Assembly: GCA_950295325.1 (NCBI GenBank) | Contig: OX485805.1 | Coordinates: 26,151,501-26,215,500, forward strand | Direction of reading: 5' to 3' | Length of the DNA: 64,000 nucleotides | From: Polytrichum commune | Lineage: Eukaryota > Streptophyta > Polytrichopsida > Polytrichales > Polytrichaceae | Notes under the pieces: model-generated | The model's input: the letters and a program-made list of their open reading frames with translations, nothing else | What the model was told of the DNA's origin: nothing | The model's database searches: none | Translations under genes and position numbers: made by a program | Shown here: positions 23,801 to 36,067 of the stretch, in pieces | Position numbering within the stretch: position 1 is the first letter of the stretch | Layout of the letters: the number at the start of each line of letters is the position of its first letter

Positions 23801-25425
23801 CCCCATCCTACGGTCTACGAAATTGTTCAGGCAACCCGAAAAAAACTTTCGAAGGATGAAATTTCAACAAATGAAAAATCAATGTTTGCAAGATGAAGGG
23901 GTTGTTTGTTCATCCCATCGTATGAGAGAATTTGTGTGGGATTTTGAAGGTTCCCACACAAACGCTCTCATACAACTGGTTAAATTTCATTTGATTTCAA
24001 AGTTGGTCACCAAAAGGGGCTTGGAGTTGATGGCTAGTACCCTTAATTCTACCTTTAGGAAGGAGATGTAGTAGTTCTCCCGTTAGCATCATCTCCTCCG
24101 CAAGTCCTTTTGAACGTAGGACTCAGTTTGAAAATTTTCATTCTCGATTCATGAGTGGATGAAGGTAGAGATTTCATCTAACGTGAGGTTTTCCAAGCTC
24201 TACCTGAGGGGAAGAGGAGCCTGAAGCTGAGACATCAGAGGAGCCTTTAGATCTCTCAAATCGCTATCGATGGCCAAGATCTTCCTAGCCCGCGACCACA
24301 AGGGAGACGCAGTGCCTCAGTAACGCGGGGAAAGGGGCATTAGAGGTGCAGGGAATTGCTGTGCAGTTGCAGAAAGAGTACATTGGAAAGAAAAGAAAAG
24401 AAAACATAGATGAACATACCTTGGACATAAATGCATTTGTCCTTGGGCAATGTATATAACACTCCATGAGCTAGCACTTGGCTCTTTGGTGATGAGATCA
24501 TTAATGGCACTCAAAGAGAATTGTGCCATCGCGCCACATTGACTCCAGGGCCAGTAATTAATGATGAAAACTGTGACGTTCACCTTCTGCAGTAAGGGCC
24601 AGTTCACATAGTTCCAAGTCCCAAGTCCCACTCAGGTAAGCAAGTCCCAACATGGAGGCAACATCTCAACTTTTGAGCCATAATAAATCATTAAAATATG
24701 GTTTATTATTATGAAAGTCGGATCTTGCTTTATTTCATGAAAAAACATTCATAGGATTTGTGTTGATAGTTGGGTCTAGTTTTTTTGTTTGTTTTAACTT
24801 TCAACATAAGTTCCAAGTCTCAATTCCAAAAAGTGGTGCCATGTAGGCAATCCATGTCATACTTGGCACTTAGGACTTGGGACCCGTGTGAAGTGGTAAG
24901 TCCCAACGTTCATGATCTCAACGGCTTAGATTACACAGATTGACCTCAAATGACTTGGGACTAGGACTTGGGACTCCATGTGAGCTGGCCCTACGTTGTC
25001 GTGGATGTAGGACTTGATCACCCTTTGTTTCATAGTCGATTACAGGTTGTGTCCCGATCTTGGCTCACAATCTTGAGCAACCAAAAACAACAAAAATTGT
25101 TGCTAGGATCATCACAAAGCATGAGATCTTCTTCCTTAAGATCCCGGGTGGCAACTCTCCTTTGAACTTTGTGGCAACAAGAAAATGTGACCGACAAAGT
25201 GTGGACACAAAGAGCAAGCAAGTGGACGAGAGAAGAAAGGAGCCCCCTCGCGGCCCTTAAACCCTAGACTATGAACCCTGGCGTAGTCCCCTTAAAAATT
25301 GTCCTTCTTGAAATTTTTCATAAGATCAATTTATTTTGAAAAATATTATAAGTTTCAAGAAAGGTGATCTAACGTTGGGGTCTGGATGATGACCCTGCAT
25401 AAGAAAAACTACTTATGATAATTTC
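20880..25425 (+). repeat. 4.55-kb direct repeat, copy B
   Basis: Collinear with 3,411-7,971. A longer remnant ORF (20,919-21,221) survives here and is broken in copy A. It is unrecognised, and the sequence beyond its stop continues to align without coding signs. One internal difference is about 40 bp around 23,790 (CATTCACAATGCCCCATCC region) that is missing from copy A. Confidence 0.93.
24593..24993. mobile_element. MITE with TAAGGGCCAG-type termini (copy B)
   Basis: Paralogue of 7,138-7,539 inside the second 4.55-kb repeat, with the same termini and internal AAGTCCCAAGTCC repeats. Confidence 0.7.
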
Positions 25426-26773
25426 TAAAAACAAAACAATATAGAGGAGAGGGGAGGAGTGGAATCTAGTGCGATGCCCTAACGCTAACCCCACTCCTTG
25501 CAAAGTTCCTCACTTTTTCAAATTCCAACCCCCTTGAAACCCTAGGAGACAGCTCACAAGTGATATCATCCATCCTCAATTCTTCACAAAAGTAAACAAG
25601 TGTTCATCCATTCTCCATAATTGAAGTGCAAGGTATATGGTTTTTCATATCTAGCCCTTTATGTCCATGGTATTTTATATGTCCCACTTAGGTAATTTTA
25701 CAATATTATTACATATAATCAAGATTTGCACGCCTAGAGCACCATATATTATATGTAATTATCTTACAATTTTTTCTCATAATTAATATATGAAACCCTA
25801 TATTTCATCACACGTAGTCTCTACGTCTTTTGCCATTGTTGCCCCCTCCCCCCTGACACACACGACTTTATGTCCTCCGATAAAGAAAACACATGGTAGT
25901 CTTTCATTACTAGGCACCCATTCAAATCCAATGTATACATTATAGTTCAACATCAAAAAAAATGCATTAAGAAGCAAATCACAATAAGAACTTATGAGTT
26001 GCTTTTTGGTAAGTTTCTAATTAATATGAATCTTGTTTTACCTCTACATCACATTTTTAGATGTATTTTTTTTCAACTTGTGCATGTTACATCCATGTGC
26101 TACAAGTAGATGAATGGGTGGGCAGGTTGGTATGAAGGCCAATATAAAGGACACAAAATATATGCAAAAGTTTCAATCCCCCAGAAAATACAATACGTGT
26201 AAAACTATCATGTCCACATAATGAGTACCATTTTTCCATGGAATTTTGAAATGTAAAAATTGATGTTTATCATTGAAACAAAAATAATAATAAATTAGAA
26301 TATATTTAAGTGAATATAAAAGCTAAAATTTGGAAACGGATGTTTTCAATTCTAAAAAACCTATATGACATCTTCTCCCTCGCCCTTTTGTCATGTACCA
26401 TGCAAGTTCTCACGTCAACACAACATGATGCCCCCGTTGTTTGGCTAGCTATGGCACAACTCTAAAGACAAGCATGGTAAACTTTAATGCTTGGGGCATT
26501 TGGATAGTATATTTATTTCTTTGGTTTATGCATCGAGTAAGTAGGTATGGCACGTCCACTTGTAGAGTACAAGCACCCAATTGCATCAATGACCTCCATT
26601 CAAAACAAGTATTTTGTTCCAAACTCATGCTACATATTTCAACATGAACATTAGTTGTGTTATTCTAAAAACTTAAAACATGTCTCACTGGTTGAAAAAG
26701 ACAAAATGTCAATGAACAATACTATCCACATTTTTTTTGGGGGGGGGGAGAGGGGCTTATGTAACCATTGTGG
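25426..26773. other. AT-rich intergenic DNA, no gene seen
   Basis: No supported coding region. A G-run occurs at 26,737-26,748. The first bases (25,433-25,447) contain AAAACAATATAGAGG, which also occurs at 3,310-3,324 outside the other end of the duplicated block. Confidence 0.55.
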
Positions 26774-26781
26774 ATTGCAAG

Positions 26782-27269
26782 TAAGCCTCGGCAAGGTAAG
26801 GTAAAAGGTTAACATGTAATACATTGTCCTCTACCTTTACCTTACCATTACCATTACCCTTACCCGAATCGCCCACGCCTACCTTTACCTTTACCTTTAC
26901 CTATCCCTATCCCTATCCCTTCAACTGGGTAAATCACCTGGTAAAATGATGGAATCCGTGGGACATTTTATGGCGATCACTCAAAGCTCAAGGTTGGCCT
27001 CAAAGACCGCCGCTCGACATTAGGTCACTCAACACTCCAGTCCCCGGAAGCCTGCGGAAGCCCGTGCAGACTCCGTTGTGCAAACATGTAGGGCACTGGG
27101 GCCATAATAAATAATTTATCCAATTACATGTAATTACCGGGTAATCGGGTATTCCGTTCGGCTTTACCTTTACTCTACCCGTTACCTTACCTGTTGCCTA
27201 CCCTTCACCCTTTACCACTAACTATTACCGGGTAACAACCGGTGGTCTACCTTACCTTGCCGAGGCCTA
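26782..27269. mobile_element. hAT-like MITE with 8-bp target duplication and GGTAA-rich body
   Basis: Inverted ends share GCCTCGGCAAGGTAAGGTA (19 bp). ATTGCAAG is repeated exactly at 26,774-26,781 and 27,270-27,277, an 8-bp target duplication typical of hAT elements. The body is built of short CCTTTACC, CCATTACC, CCTATCC and GGGTAA motifs, a subterminal repeat pattern often seen where a transposase binds. No ORF, so non-autonomous. Confidence 0.93.
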
Positions 27270-27277
27270 ATTGCAAG

Positions 27278-28318
27278 GGAATCTTGACTTCCAGTGTTCA
27301 TTAATTGCAATAGCCTCCTTATGCATTTGTTAGTTTACTGTAAAAATTTGTGAAAAAGATTTCATTCATGTTGAGGGTTTCAAGTGCTCAAAGTGTTTGT
27401 TACATGCACTTCTACCCCACTTCTACTTGACTTGTGGAAGGCTTGTTGAAAAATGGAATCGTACAATGTGATCCCTCTAAATTTGACACGTGCTTTGATG
27501 TCAGAGGAAACATTTAAATATATAACAACATGACTCTTAGAAATGTATAATGTATGTTGCGTTTATAAGACATCAAGGTTCGTTCCACCAACATGTGTTG
27601 GAATGACCTACATAAATGGATTTTTTTTCAAATCAGAAAGTAGGAGGGTGTTGACCTTTTAGTTGTTTTGCACTCTTCTAACAAAGAACCTAAAATTTAA
27701 ATATATGTGAATTTATGGATGATCTTTTGAACAATCCCAACTGTCAATATGACGTACATTAGATCTCACAAAACTACACAAATATGATGGTTGACAAACA
27801 TGGAATACAACATTCGAAGTCATGGTTGTTGTGTTGTTGCTTTGTTGTTGTTGTCTGATATTTTTGTTCCCACAAGTACACATCCCTTACTATTTTTGAA
27901 CAAGTGATTGCTTCAAATATACTTAAATATCAATGAAGAATATATAAAGTGCTTAAATTGTGTCTTTAGAATGATAAGAATACTTAGATATGACACAACT
28001 CAAAACTTGTTGATGATACGACAAGGTGCTTTAGAACAATGCAAAATCTTCAATAAACTCATGGACCCGTTTGATCGTTATTGTCACAACCTCTAACTTA
28101 TTTTTGCTTAAGGAGTGGGGTGGGTTGAAGACGGTGGGAAGTGGTTACGTTATAAGTCAAAACATGCCGTTTACCGTTACTTATAGTCAACCATTTCAAA
28201 ACCGAATAAGTTATAACGTAAAATGTGTTCTTGCATAGCACTTATGGGCTTAGAACTTCTTTGTCCAATCGGGCTGGGTTACACTCCACCGTTTATGATA
28301 TTCACTTGTCACGTACAC
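27278..28318. other. No gene seen
   Basis: AT-rich sequence with a short TTG-repeat stretch at about 27,826-27,852. ORFs are short and without family signature. Confidence 0.5.
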
Positions 28319-28320
28319 TA

Positions 28321-28600
28321 CACTAAATAGGATATTTAGTATTTAATTATATTTAATGTTGTTACCACCCTATCTTGCTCAACTTTATATATATATTGAC
28401 AATTAGTGTTAGAAGACATGTTGGAATTCTCCTTTTATCATTGTTTATTTTTTTATATCTTTACTAACATTGAATTCAAACTTGTAACTTCCACATATTA
28501 CCATAATTGATATTTAGTGTTTGGGTTTATAATTAATGTTACTTACTTTCATAGGGTTATTGATATTTAGTGTATCAAACACTAAATATCCTATTTAGTG
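28321..28600. mobile_element. TA-flanked MITE, reference copy
   Basis: Compact 280-bp copy with termini CACTAAATAGGATATTTAGT and the matching inverted right end, TA on both sides. It shows the uninterrupted form of the sites that are disrupted by a palindrome at 14,222 and by a tandem duplication at 51,750-52,100. Confidence 0.9.
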
Positions 28601-28770
28601 TACTTGCGAAGGGCATAAAATATGTGTCTAGAGGTCTTGAAGTGTCACGTCCGCTAACTGCCAATATGATGATGCTATTCATCAATATAATTTTGATCCT
28701 TCTAAAGGACAAAATTCTTTACATTATGACATTTAGCATAGCGCCTTGGGATACTTGAGTTGATAGTTTT
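28601..28770 (+). repeat. Half of a foldback family
   Basis: Matches the left arm of the foldback at 50,030-50,495 (GATACTTGAGTTGATAGTTT and preceding sequence). The other arm is not present. Confidence 0.7.
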
Positions 28771-28985
28771 GCATTTAATAAGCAAGGGAAATTTAGGGAA
28801 GATATCTTTCAGCATATTAACGCCAAGTGTCATTGTGTACATGTTAGTCAACTCATAGACCATTGAACATGCATACAACTCACAACATTATTGAACATAC
28901 TCATGCCAAGATATTAATAAGCACAATTGAATGCCAAATGTCATGAGGTGACACTAATGATGTTGGAAGTTGTTGGTCATTAAAG

Positions 28986-29386
28986 TAGGGGTGGCTATTT
29001 CCGTCCAAATTTCAGATGTGCCTAGTTGGGATGCTGAAACTATTTTTTTTATAAATTTTGAGCGCTCCGCAAAGCTGGTGCAAGAGCAACTATGAAAAAA
29101 TAAAATATTTCCGGCATGTTTATGATTTCCTACAAAATTTTAAAGGAAACCTTGTAGAGTGACCAACACTCGCACATAGGGTACGTGGTATATCCACAGG
29201 GTGGATTTCTAAAACTGGCCGATGGCAGCATTAAACCGACCGCTGGCAGCCAATGAAATGTTGGCAACGCTATGAACGGTAAAAGCACCTTGATAGGTGC
29301 TTTTGTAAAACCGGGTAAAAGCACCTTAAAAGGTGCTTCCGACATAGGGGTCGACTTTAGGACCCGCACGGAAATTGCCACCCCTA
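28986..29386. mobile_element. hAT-like MITE, TAGGGGTGGC termini
   Basis: Inverted ends TAGGGGTGGCTATTTCCGT and TAGGGGTGGCAATTTCCGT. The termini are of the kind seen in plant hAT elements. Flanks CATTAAAG and CCTTAGTG match at 5 of 8 positions, consistent with a decayed 8-bp duplication. Inside, AAGCACCT...AGGTGCTT hairpins occur near 29,282-29,340. Confidence 0.8.
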
Positions 29387-30869
29387 CCTTAGTGTAACCT
29401 AGCATACGCCTCAAACTAGGGTAAGTGGCACTATCATGTACATGAGACTAAATACCATAATCGGTGCAGTGACCAGTGACCATAACCACCACCATCGCTC
29501 TATGAGATCTCTCATTAATTCATAAATGAGTGGAGGTCCCACTTCATTTTACACAAGGTCACCAAAATAAGAAGTGACCGTGGCTGAACATGTCAAATAA
29601 TGGTTGAGACAATGACATGGAAATGACATGGAATTGTACATGTCAAGAGATGGATATGTTTGGTGGTCATTCAAAATTTGCAGTGAAAAAACCCAAATAG
29701 GTTGTTTTGACAGAAATATAAGGTGACCATGTCAGAAGAAGGTAAAAAATTCATTTCTCTTTTATTTGAGAGATGTATAGTTTTAATAAACTCAAATGTT
29801 TGCATGTACGTCTTTTGATTGATTGATTTATTGTTTGTTTTCATTAGAAACACTAAGCCCACTCCAAGTCCGCTTTACACTGTGTCCCGTGACCAAGGCT
29901 TTCAAGAAGTGATGTGGATTTCTCTAGTCATGGTCTTTGAATTGTTGACCATGACGACAACGTATCCTAAATCAAATTCTTTTCTCATGGCCGTTGGTCA
30001 CATGTGTAGAATGACCCTCATACATAGCAAGTTGAGATTGTTGTATATGAGCAAGCCTCTCATCCATCTATATCAAAAACATGTTTCTTACATAGTGGTT
30101 GTTGATTCATCTCAATTGGGTCTCATTAGACCGATTCGAGGTTATTTATGATGTCAAAAAAAGTCATTTATATTCTACATACTATTTTCATTGGATGAAT
30201 GAGGTATGTTCAACTATAAAAACTCCTCTCGCCCCACTCCATTGCCATACTATAGGGGAATTGTTCTCCAAAGAGTATATTTCAATCATCCATTTAAAAA
30301 CAATTGTGTGTTGATAAACTTGTGGTTCATGGCATCCTTCAACTGTACAAAGATCTTGTTAAGTTGCATGTTAGGATCAAGACATGCATTTGTTGGGATA
30401 TGGAAAAGCTTCAATTTGAATTTTAAATCTGCAATGACAAAGGAACTAGGTTGGACTCAAAATAGAAAAATAATCGTTGAAGAATGTTTTGTTTGTGTAT
30501 CCATTTGTATCTCGCTATATCAATTTGAGGCCTTGACTCTACATCCAATGTCCAATTAACTTAAAGTGATAATTGCTTAACTATAGAGTAATTTGACACA
30601 ATGTTAGTATTGTATCATAATGAAAGACCAACTCACAAGTATACGTTTATTCTCACCATTGCCATACTATACTAGGGGGATCCCCCCCCCCCCAACACCT
30701 ACCATCAAGGGTGTAGTAAAAACATTTCCCTTGCAAGTTCTTAATGAATCACACTAAAGTAATCACCATTTAATAATTCAAGATTGTTGACCCTAATCTA
30801 TAAATTATTTTGACTAAACACTGTAATCCCCAAACTCTACATAGAAATCATCATTTTCACCTTCACGAT
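29387..30869. other. No gene seen
   Basis: Contains a CACTA-type MITE terminus near 29,443-29,466, short ORFs at 29,819-30,151 and 30,206-30,559 without recognisable families, and a C-run near 30,681-30,692. Nothing supports a gene. Confidence 0.5.
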
Positions 30870-31085
30870 GGTAGGTGTTGTGATCATGTACCTTACTATG
30901 GGTACCCAACCCTAAGTAGTTGAATTGTAACCAATTCCACGAGCTTGACCCCTTTGCCTACCAACGTGTCAGTGTTTTGATTTTGAGATTGACTATGAAA
31001 TCGTCTCTCTACTTGACAAAAAAATTAGACAGATAGTCAAGTACCTCACGTGTTCCGAAAAAAATAGAAAGAAAGAAAGAAAGCA
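30870..31085 (+). mobile_element. Degraded tRNA-derived SINE
   Basis: The 3' half (GAAATCGTCTCTCTACTTGAC, then GTCAA and an A-rich GAAA repeat tail) matches SINE copies at 53,307 and 55,075-55,245. The 5' promoter half is much diverged. Confidence 0.55.
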
Positions 31086-33600
31086 TGCAACTAACCACCT
31101 ATTGTATATTTACAAATTTTGGCTTATTGTAGCTTTATGTAGTACATTTGCATTGGGCTTAGGTTGCCTTCAAACACGGCCCAACGAAATCCCGTGCTCG
31201 TACATGCCAAGACCACAATGGCTATAATGAGAGTGGATGGTGGTGGGAAAGTTCCACTAGTGCCACCCGTGTCACCCCAAAGTGCAAATTATTGGGAGAT
31301 TGCCATTGACTAAGGGACACAACTTTTAGGAAAGCAAAGTAGTCTAGGGGTCCCAAGTTCTTTGAGAACTTATAAAACTCTCAACCGGTGTAGCAACTCC
31401 AAGTAGAACCGCGCGCTCCTCCATAAGTTGGACATCGTAACATTATTAAGCCGCCATGCGCTTTTATGTGGGCTCTAGAATAATTGGGGCATTGTGCCTC
31501 AATTATTTCAGGACTCTGCACATCACTGGGAGTTTGAGGCTGAATCTTAAAGTTGGTGATCACGTGTGTCTTGACACGCATACTTCAAACATGCACAATT
31601 ATTTTCTACGTGCAGTTATCTATCAACACACTCGCCATTTTGGTGGGTGCTAAGTTTGTTGTGGATTGTGGGGCTCGATCATGCTAGGTAGGCTAGGGGT
31701 TGTAGTTTAGTTGGTTTTATATTGCATCTTTTTGAAGAGAAAGATAACATGTTGCAGATACAAAATAAACATTGCGACAAGTCTTCATAGCATTATGATA
31801 ATAAGCGTATAGATGACAATTATTTGATAATGTAAGAAGAAAAGAAGATGAAGTTTGACTGTTTACCCGCTTTGGAACCCGAACATGTTGAGTCTAGAAT
31901 TATGGAAGAGTTTGGCATAAGGGTGATGTTGAGTGTGCAATAAATCTAGCATCACCAAATAACCATTAAAATTGGTGTCCCATGTTAATTACAATGTCCT
32001 TCACAATTTTTCATGCAACACCACGTGCAATATGATAGCATCTCTAAGTAGTTTCACCAGATGATTGCAAGACATTTAATGTGGGTTGATGATGAATAGT
32101 GTGAGCCACACCAAGTCACATTTTAAATGTACTGAATTCGAAAAATATCTAACAAGATTTATACAATCGATACATCGAATCGAAAACACTAGTCACTACC
32201 AACTTACATGTTACGAATCCTAAACAACATAATGTGGGGAATGCCACTGAGACTGAATGTGGGGAATATCTGGGAATACTACATGGAAAACTGTCAGTCC
32301 CACAAAACACTGTTATAGATCTGAATAATGTTATAAACCCTCTTGCATCGATGAAAACATATATACAAATGATAAATTTACAACTTTCCAAACGATGCAT
32401 GATAACTACCCATGACTCACAATAAGCTTATAATGAGTTTGTCTATGGAATCTCCAACCACCGATTATGGTAGTCTTCAATGATTGCCATTAAAATGTTA
32501 GGTTACTATACGTATGCATGTAGACGGTATCGTTGACGTTAAGGTCACTTGCAACTTCGAGTCCAAGTTTTGTGTAAAGGAAAGCTCCTCTAAAGTCGAG
32601 TACGTGGCTTGAGCTCAAGTCGTTAGGTACAATAAGGCCATGTTGCTCCAAACCTTTAGCCTCATCAACGTGAATACAAGCACTTTGTGAGGCACTACAT
32701 TCTTGGATGTATGTTAAATAAATAACAACACACACTCTTTTGAACTTAGCTGGCTGTTTCCAAGAAGGTGTTTCACACTATGCCCTTATTGAATGTCCTT
32801 TACCGCATCTCCTTAATTAACAAAGTTCAAGTCGGTGAACATTCATTTTTTGGCCGGTTTAACGGTATGCATGTAGGGTAAGTAGGGTAATATTAATATT
32901 GAATTTCACGGAGTCACTCATTGGACAATTTTGAAATGATTGTGATTTTTTACATGCGACCTACCTAGGCCCCCACAATAACCAACAACTTTTGGTAACT
33001 TGAAAGGCCCCATGTATCTGATAGCCAACTAGAGTTCGACTTGAAGAGACAAAAGTGTGGAAGGCAATGCATGTTGAGATTGTTCTTTTGCAAATAAAAA
33101 AAATTGCAATTCTTCACAGTTGAAGATAAGCGGTACCGTATCATCTAACATGTAGGGTGAAAGTTCAAAAGTGCCTCGATTTAGAGTGTTATACTAACCC
33201 TACCATCATGCTCTTAAAAATTATATTGACTTAGGGTTTTTTGCAACCATATTTTAAGAGGCAACAATTAGATTCCCACCTCTTTGAGCTACACCTTACT
33301 ATTATTACCGAAGGTGAAAATGCAATCAATTCTATTACATCAATAAAAAATAATTAGATAATTAAATCCCAAAATTAGCATAAAAAAACAGAAATTAGTA
33401 TAGAGGAATCCACACAAGATGTATAAACCACAAATCAATGGGGTCGTGTTTTTTTACCACACCTACTTTACTTCAGTAATAATGGTGGGCCCGCTCAAAG
33501 AGGTGGGCCCCTCCAGCCCTGGCCATGTTAAGGGGTCTGATAATATAATCGACAACACATTACGCCTAGGTTAATCTCGTTCAGACTGCCTAGAACGCAC
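31086..33600. other. Intergenic DNA, no gene seen
   Basis: Short ORFs only, none with recognisable motifs. I see no complete mobile element here. Confidence 0.5.
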
Positions 33601-36049
33601 GCAGGTCTATAGAAAATCTACTTGGGAGCGTGAATATACAGATCTATGAAATGGAGCATTGGCAGAGGAGAAATCTACGAAACTCGGGTGCAGCTGGATG
33701 GCGGCGCTGCGTGGGCGCGGGTGCAGAGTTACGGCCGGCCTCTGTTTCTGGGGGATGTCTTTGACGAAACTCTTTTTATAGACTCTGCCTGTACAGAGTG
33801 TGATGACTGATCGTAGCAAATGCAGGGAGAATAAATAGATCTTTCATTCCACGGAACGATAATCGACGGAGCTCGTATTACAGAGAATTTTTTGCTTAAC
33901 TTACTTTTCTGGTTTCGAAATGTGGGACGGTCTCACCGGCTGCTTCTTCTTCTCGTGAGAGTTTTGGGAAGAGGTTTTGGAGACCTTTCTTGTCGCAAAC
34001 CGGTAGAAGAGCTGGCAAGTGAATTTCTGAGCGCCAATGATTCACCCTCAGGGTTCCGCAGTGTGAGCGAATTTAGATGTGGCCAATTGGTGGTCCCGCT
34101 CACTCGATTGACGAAAGAGTCTGATGAAGGGGTAGTTCTTGATAAAATACAATTGTGGCAGAGTGACATAAGGTGCATTGGCGGTTCGCTTTGCTTGATT
34201 TTTCGAGTCGCTGGCTCTAATCACTGATCAGGTCTCTGTCGCCTCATCGCCCTTATCACTGTGGTGTTTCTTCTGCTTCTCTTCTTGTTGAGCGAACAGG
34301 TTGTTGCTAAATTAAGACTATTGCATGATTATCCTGGTGGCTTCTGGATAGTGATTTAATGCGAGTATGGCTGCTGAACCTATACCACGCTTGCATTAAT
34401 GCAAGTGTGATATACTATCCTGGTGGCGTTCCGGAAAGAGATTGGTTAAGTCGAATCGTGATTAAGTGGAATGCGTTGCTACTCTTCTGGTGCTAAATTG
34501 ATCGAGGCGCACTTCAAAACTTGTATGTCAGGTCGTCTGCTGCAATGCTTATTGTCCGGTTCAATTACTATTTTTTCATTCTCGCGCTATTGCTTTGGTG
34601 TGTGCAGAACCTCCATTCTCCCGTCACTCGATCGATTCCTTGAGCGAATTGTATTTTTCACAATATTGAGCTCATGTGCACTTTTTAATTTACTATCCTC
34701 CAACCGCAGCTCTGTTTCCACGCTCCTGTGCTTCGGCGGTCAGACAAAGGAATTTCTCCGTAGGACTACTGAAAGTAAGGACACCTACAATGATATAGAC
34801 TGACTTCTCTGAAATTCGCAAAATGCTGTTCTGTGTTCCTGTCGCGATATCATCCGTAAAGCTAAGGTCAACAGCCAGGACAGGCAGTTAGGTAGGAAAG
34901 TATTGCACATTGCAGCTCCATTGCGAGGGACTTTCTCGATACTTCTATCACTTGCACTTCAGAATTTCTCTCCTAATATTTGGTGCATTTCTGCTGCGTC
35001 TGGTAATATTTCTGTTATTTGAAGACAAACGTGTGATATAATATCCTTTTTTCACGGCGTAGTAGTAAATCCGGTGATTGATAACAGTTGTGCACATAAC
35101 GATCCCTATGATCTTCATTTCCTTCAACAGCTCTTTCCGGCAGTCCATCAGAGTCGGTGTGAGGGCGCAATTTGGCTGAAGAAATGCAATCCGTTTCCAA
35201 TACGCTTGTCTTGTTGACTCGCGGGGATGCAACCGAATACCTTAAAATCAGTTCAGAATCATTATAGTATTTTCTTTCTGCTCCAGTGCTAAGTAACCAG
35301 GACTTTCCACTGCATGCAGCTTTGCCCTCCATCACCTTAATTTCCTAAGATCGGCCCGTAATTGAATCTCCCTATTTAGCTCCTCGTCGATTGGCCTTGA
35401 AGAGCGAGCCTTGAGGAAAGAAAGTGTAGAATTCTGTACAGTGGAAAGCCTATTGGCGTGGAACACTAATCCTGGACGAAAGAAAGCGTGTAATCAGCTA
35501 AAGTGTGGAGCCTATCATTCATTCTTTGTGGTAGTGTTCGTTTATAAGCTTCCGCGTGAGTATTTCAAGTAGCTTGTTGAAGAAGGAGAAATGCAGACTG
35601 GTTCACTCTTCCCTTCGTAAGCATGTAAGTAAACGTCCAAGTATGGCAGTCGTCTCGTTCACTGATACTGCAGGAATTCTCGTCTTTCGTAGTCCTCCTA
35701 TTTCATGCGAATCTCTTGTTGCTCCTCTTTACCGAATTACTGGCCTTTCTCGATTGGTTTTAAGAATCAGTTTGTCAAGATTTCTTACAAGCTGAAGTTG
35801 GAATTTGCGTTTCCTGCTGCGCGATCTACTATCAATTCTGCCAGTCAGGTTGCACCGCGCATAATGTTCTTGGAATGTCTTCAAAATTTCAGTCTCCAAC
35901 CCAAGTTGATATTTCCTTCAGTAACATGATCTTCTCCATTCCTTCTCCTCTGCAGGTGTACTGGATGCATGGGCAAGAAGTCCGTTCTCTGCGCAAAGGC
36001 CATTGAGGACCTTCTAAGTCTATGAGAGGAGAGAGATTTCGTAAAGGGG
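33601..36049 (+). other. GC-richer upstream region of the COBRA-like gene
   Basis: Base composition changes from the AT-rich repeat zone to a more even one with few repeats, as expected of promoter, 5' leader and possibly 5' UTR introns of the gene starting at 36,068. A TATA-like TTTTTATAGAC occurs at 33,773-33,783. ORFs of 80-110 codons on both strands (for example 33,892-34,227) lack family motifs and I do not call them genes. Confidence 0.5.
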
Positions 36050-36067
36050 ATGGGAGAGATTGTCGAA

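Noticed and set aside
3411-25425. LTR retrotransposon with 4.5-kb LTRs
   Set aside because: Ends lack TG...CA, no primer-binding site or polypurine tract adjoins the repeats, no 5-bp target duplication was found, and no gag or pol lies between them.
26850-26940. Interstitial telomere repeat
   Set aside because: The motifs are CCTTTAC, CCATTAC and CCTATCC, not CCCTAAA, and they lie inside an element with inverted ends and an 8-bp target duplication.
33892-34227. 111-codon ORF upstream of the COBRA-like gene, and the overlapping minus-strand ORF
   Set aside because: No family motif, both strands open by chance in a GC-richer leader region, and no splice context linking it to the downstream gene.
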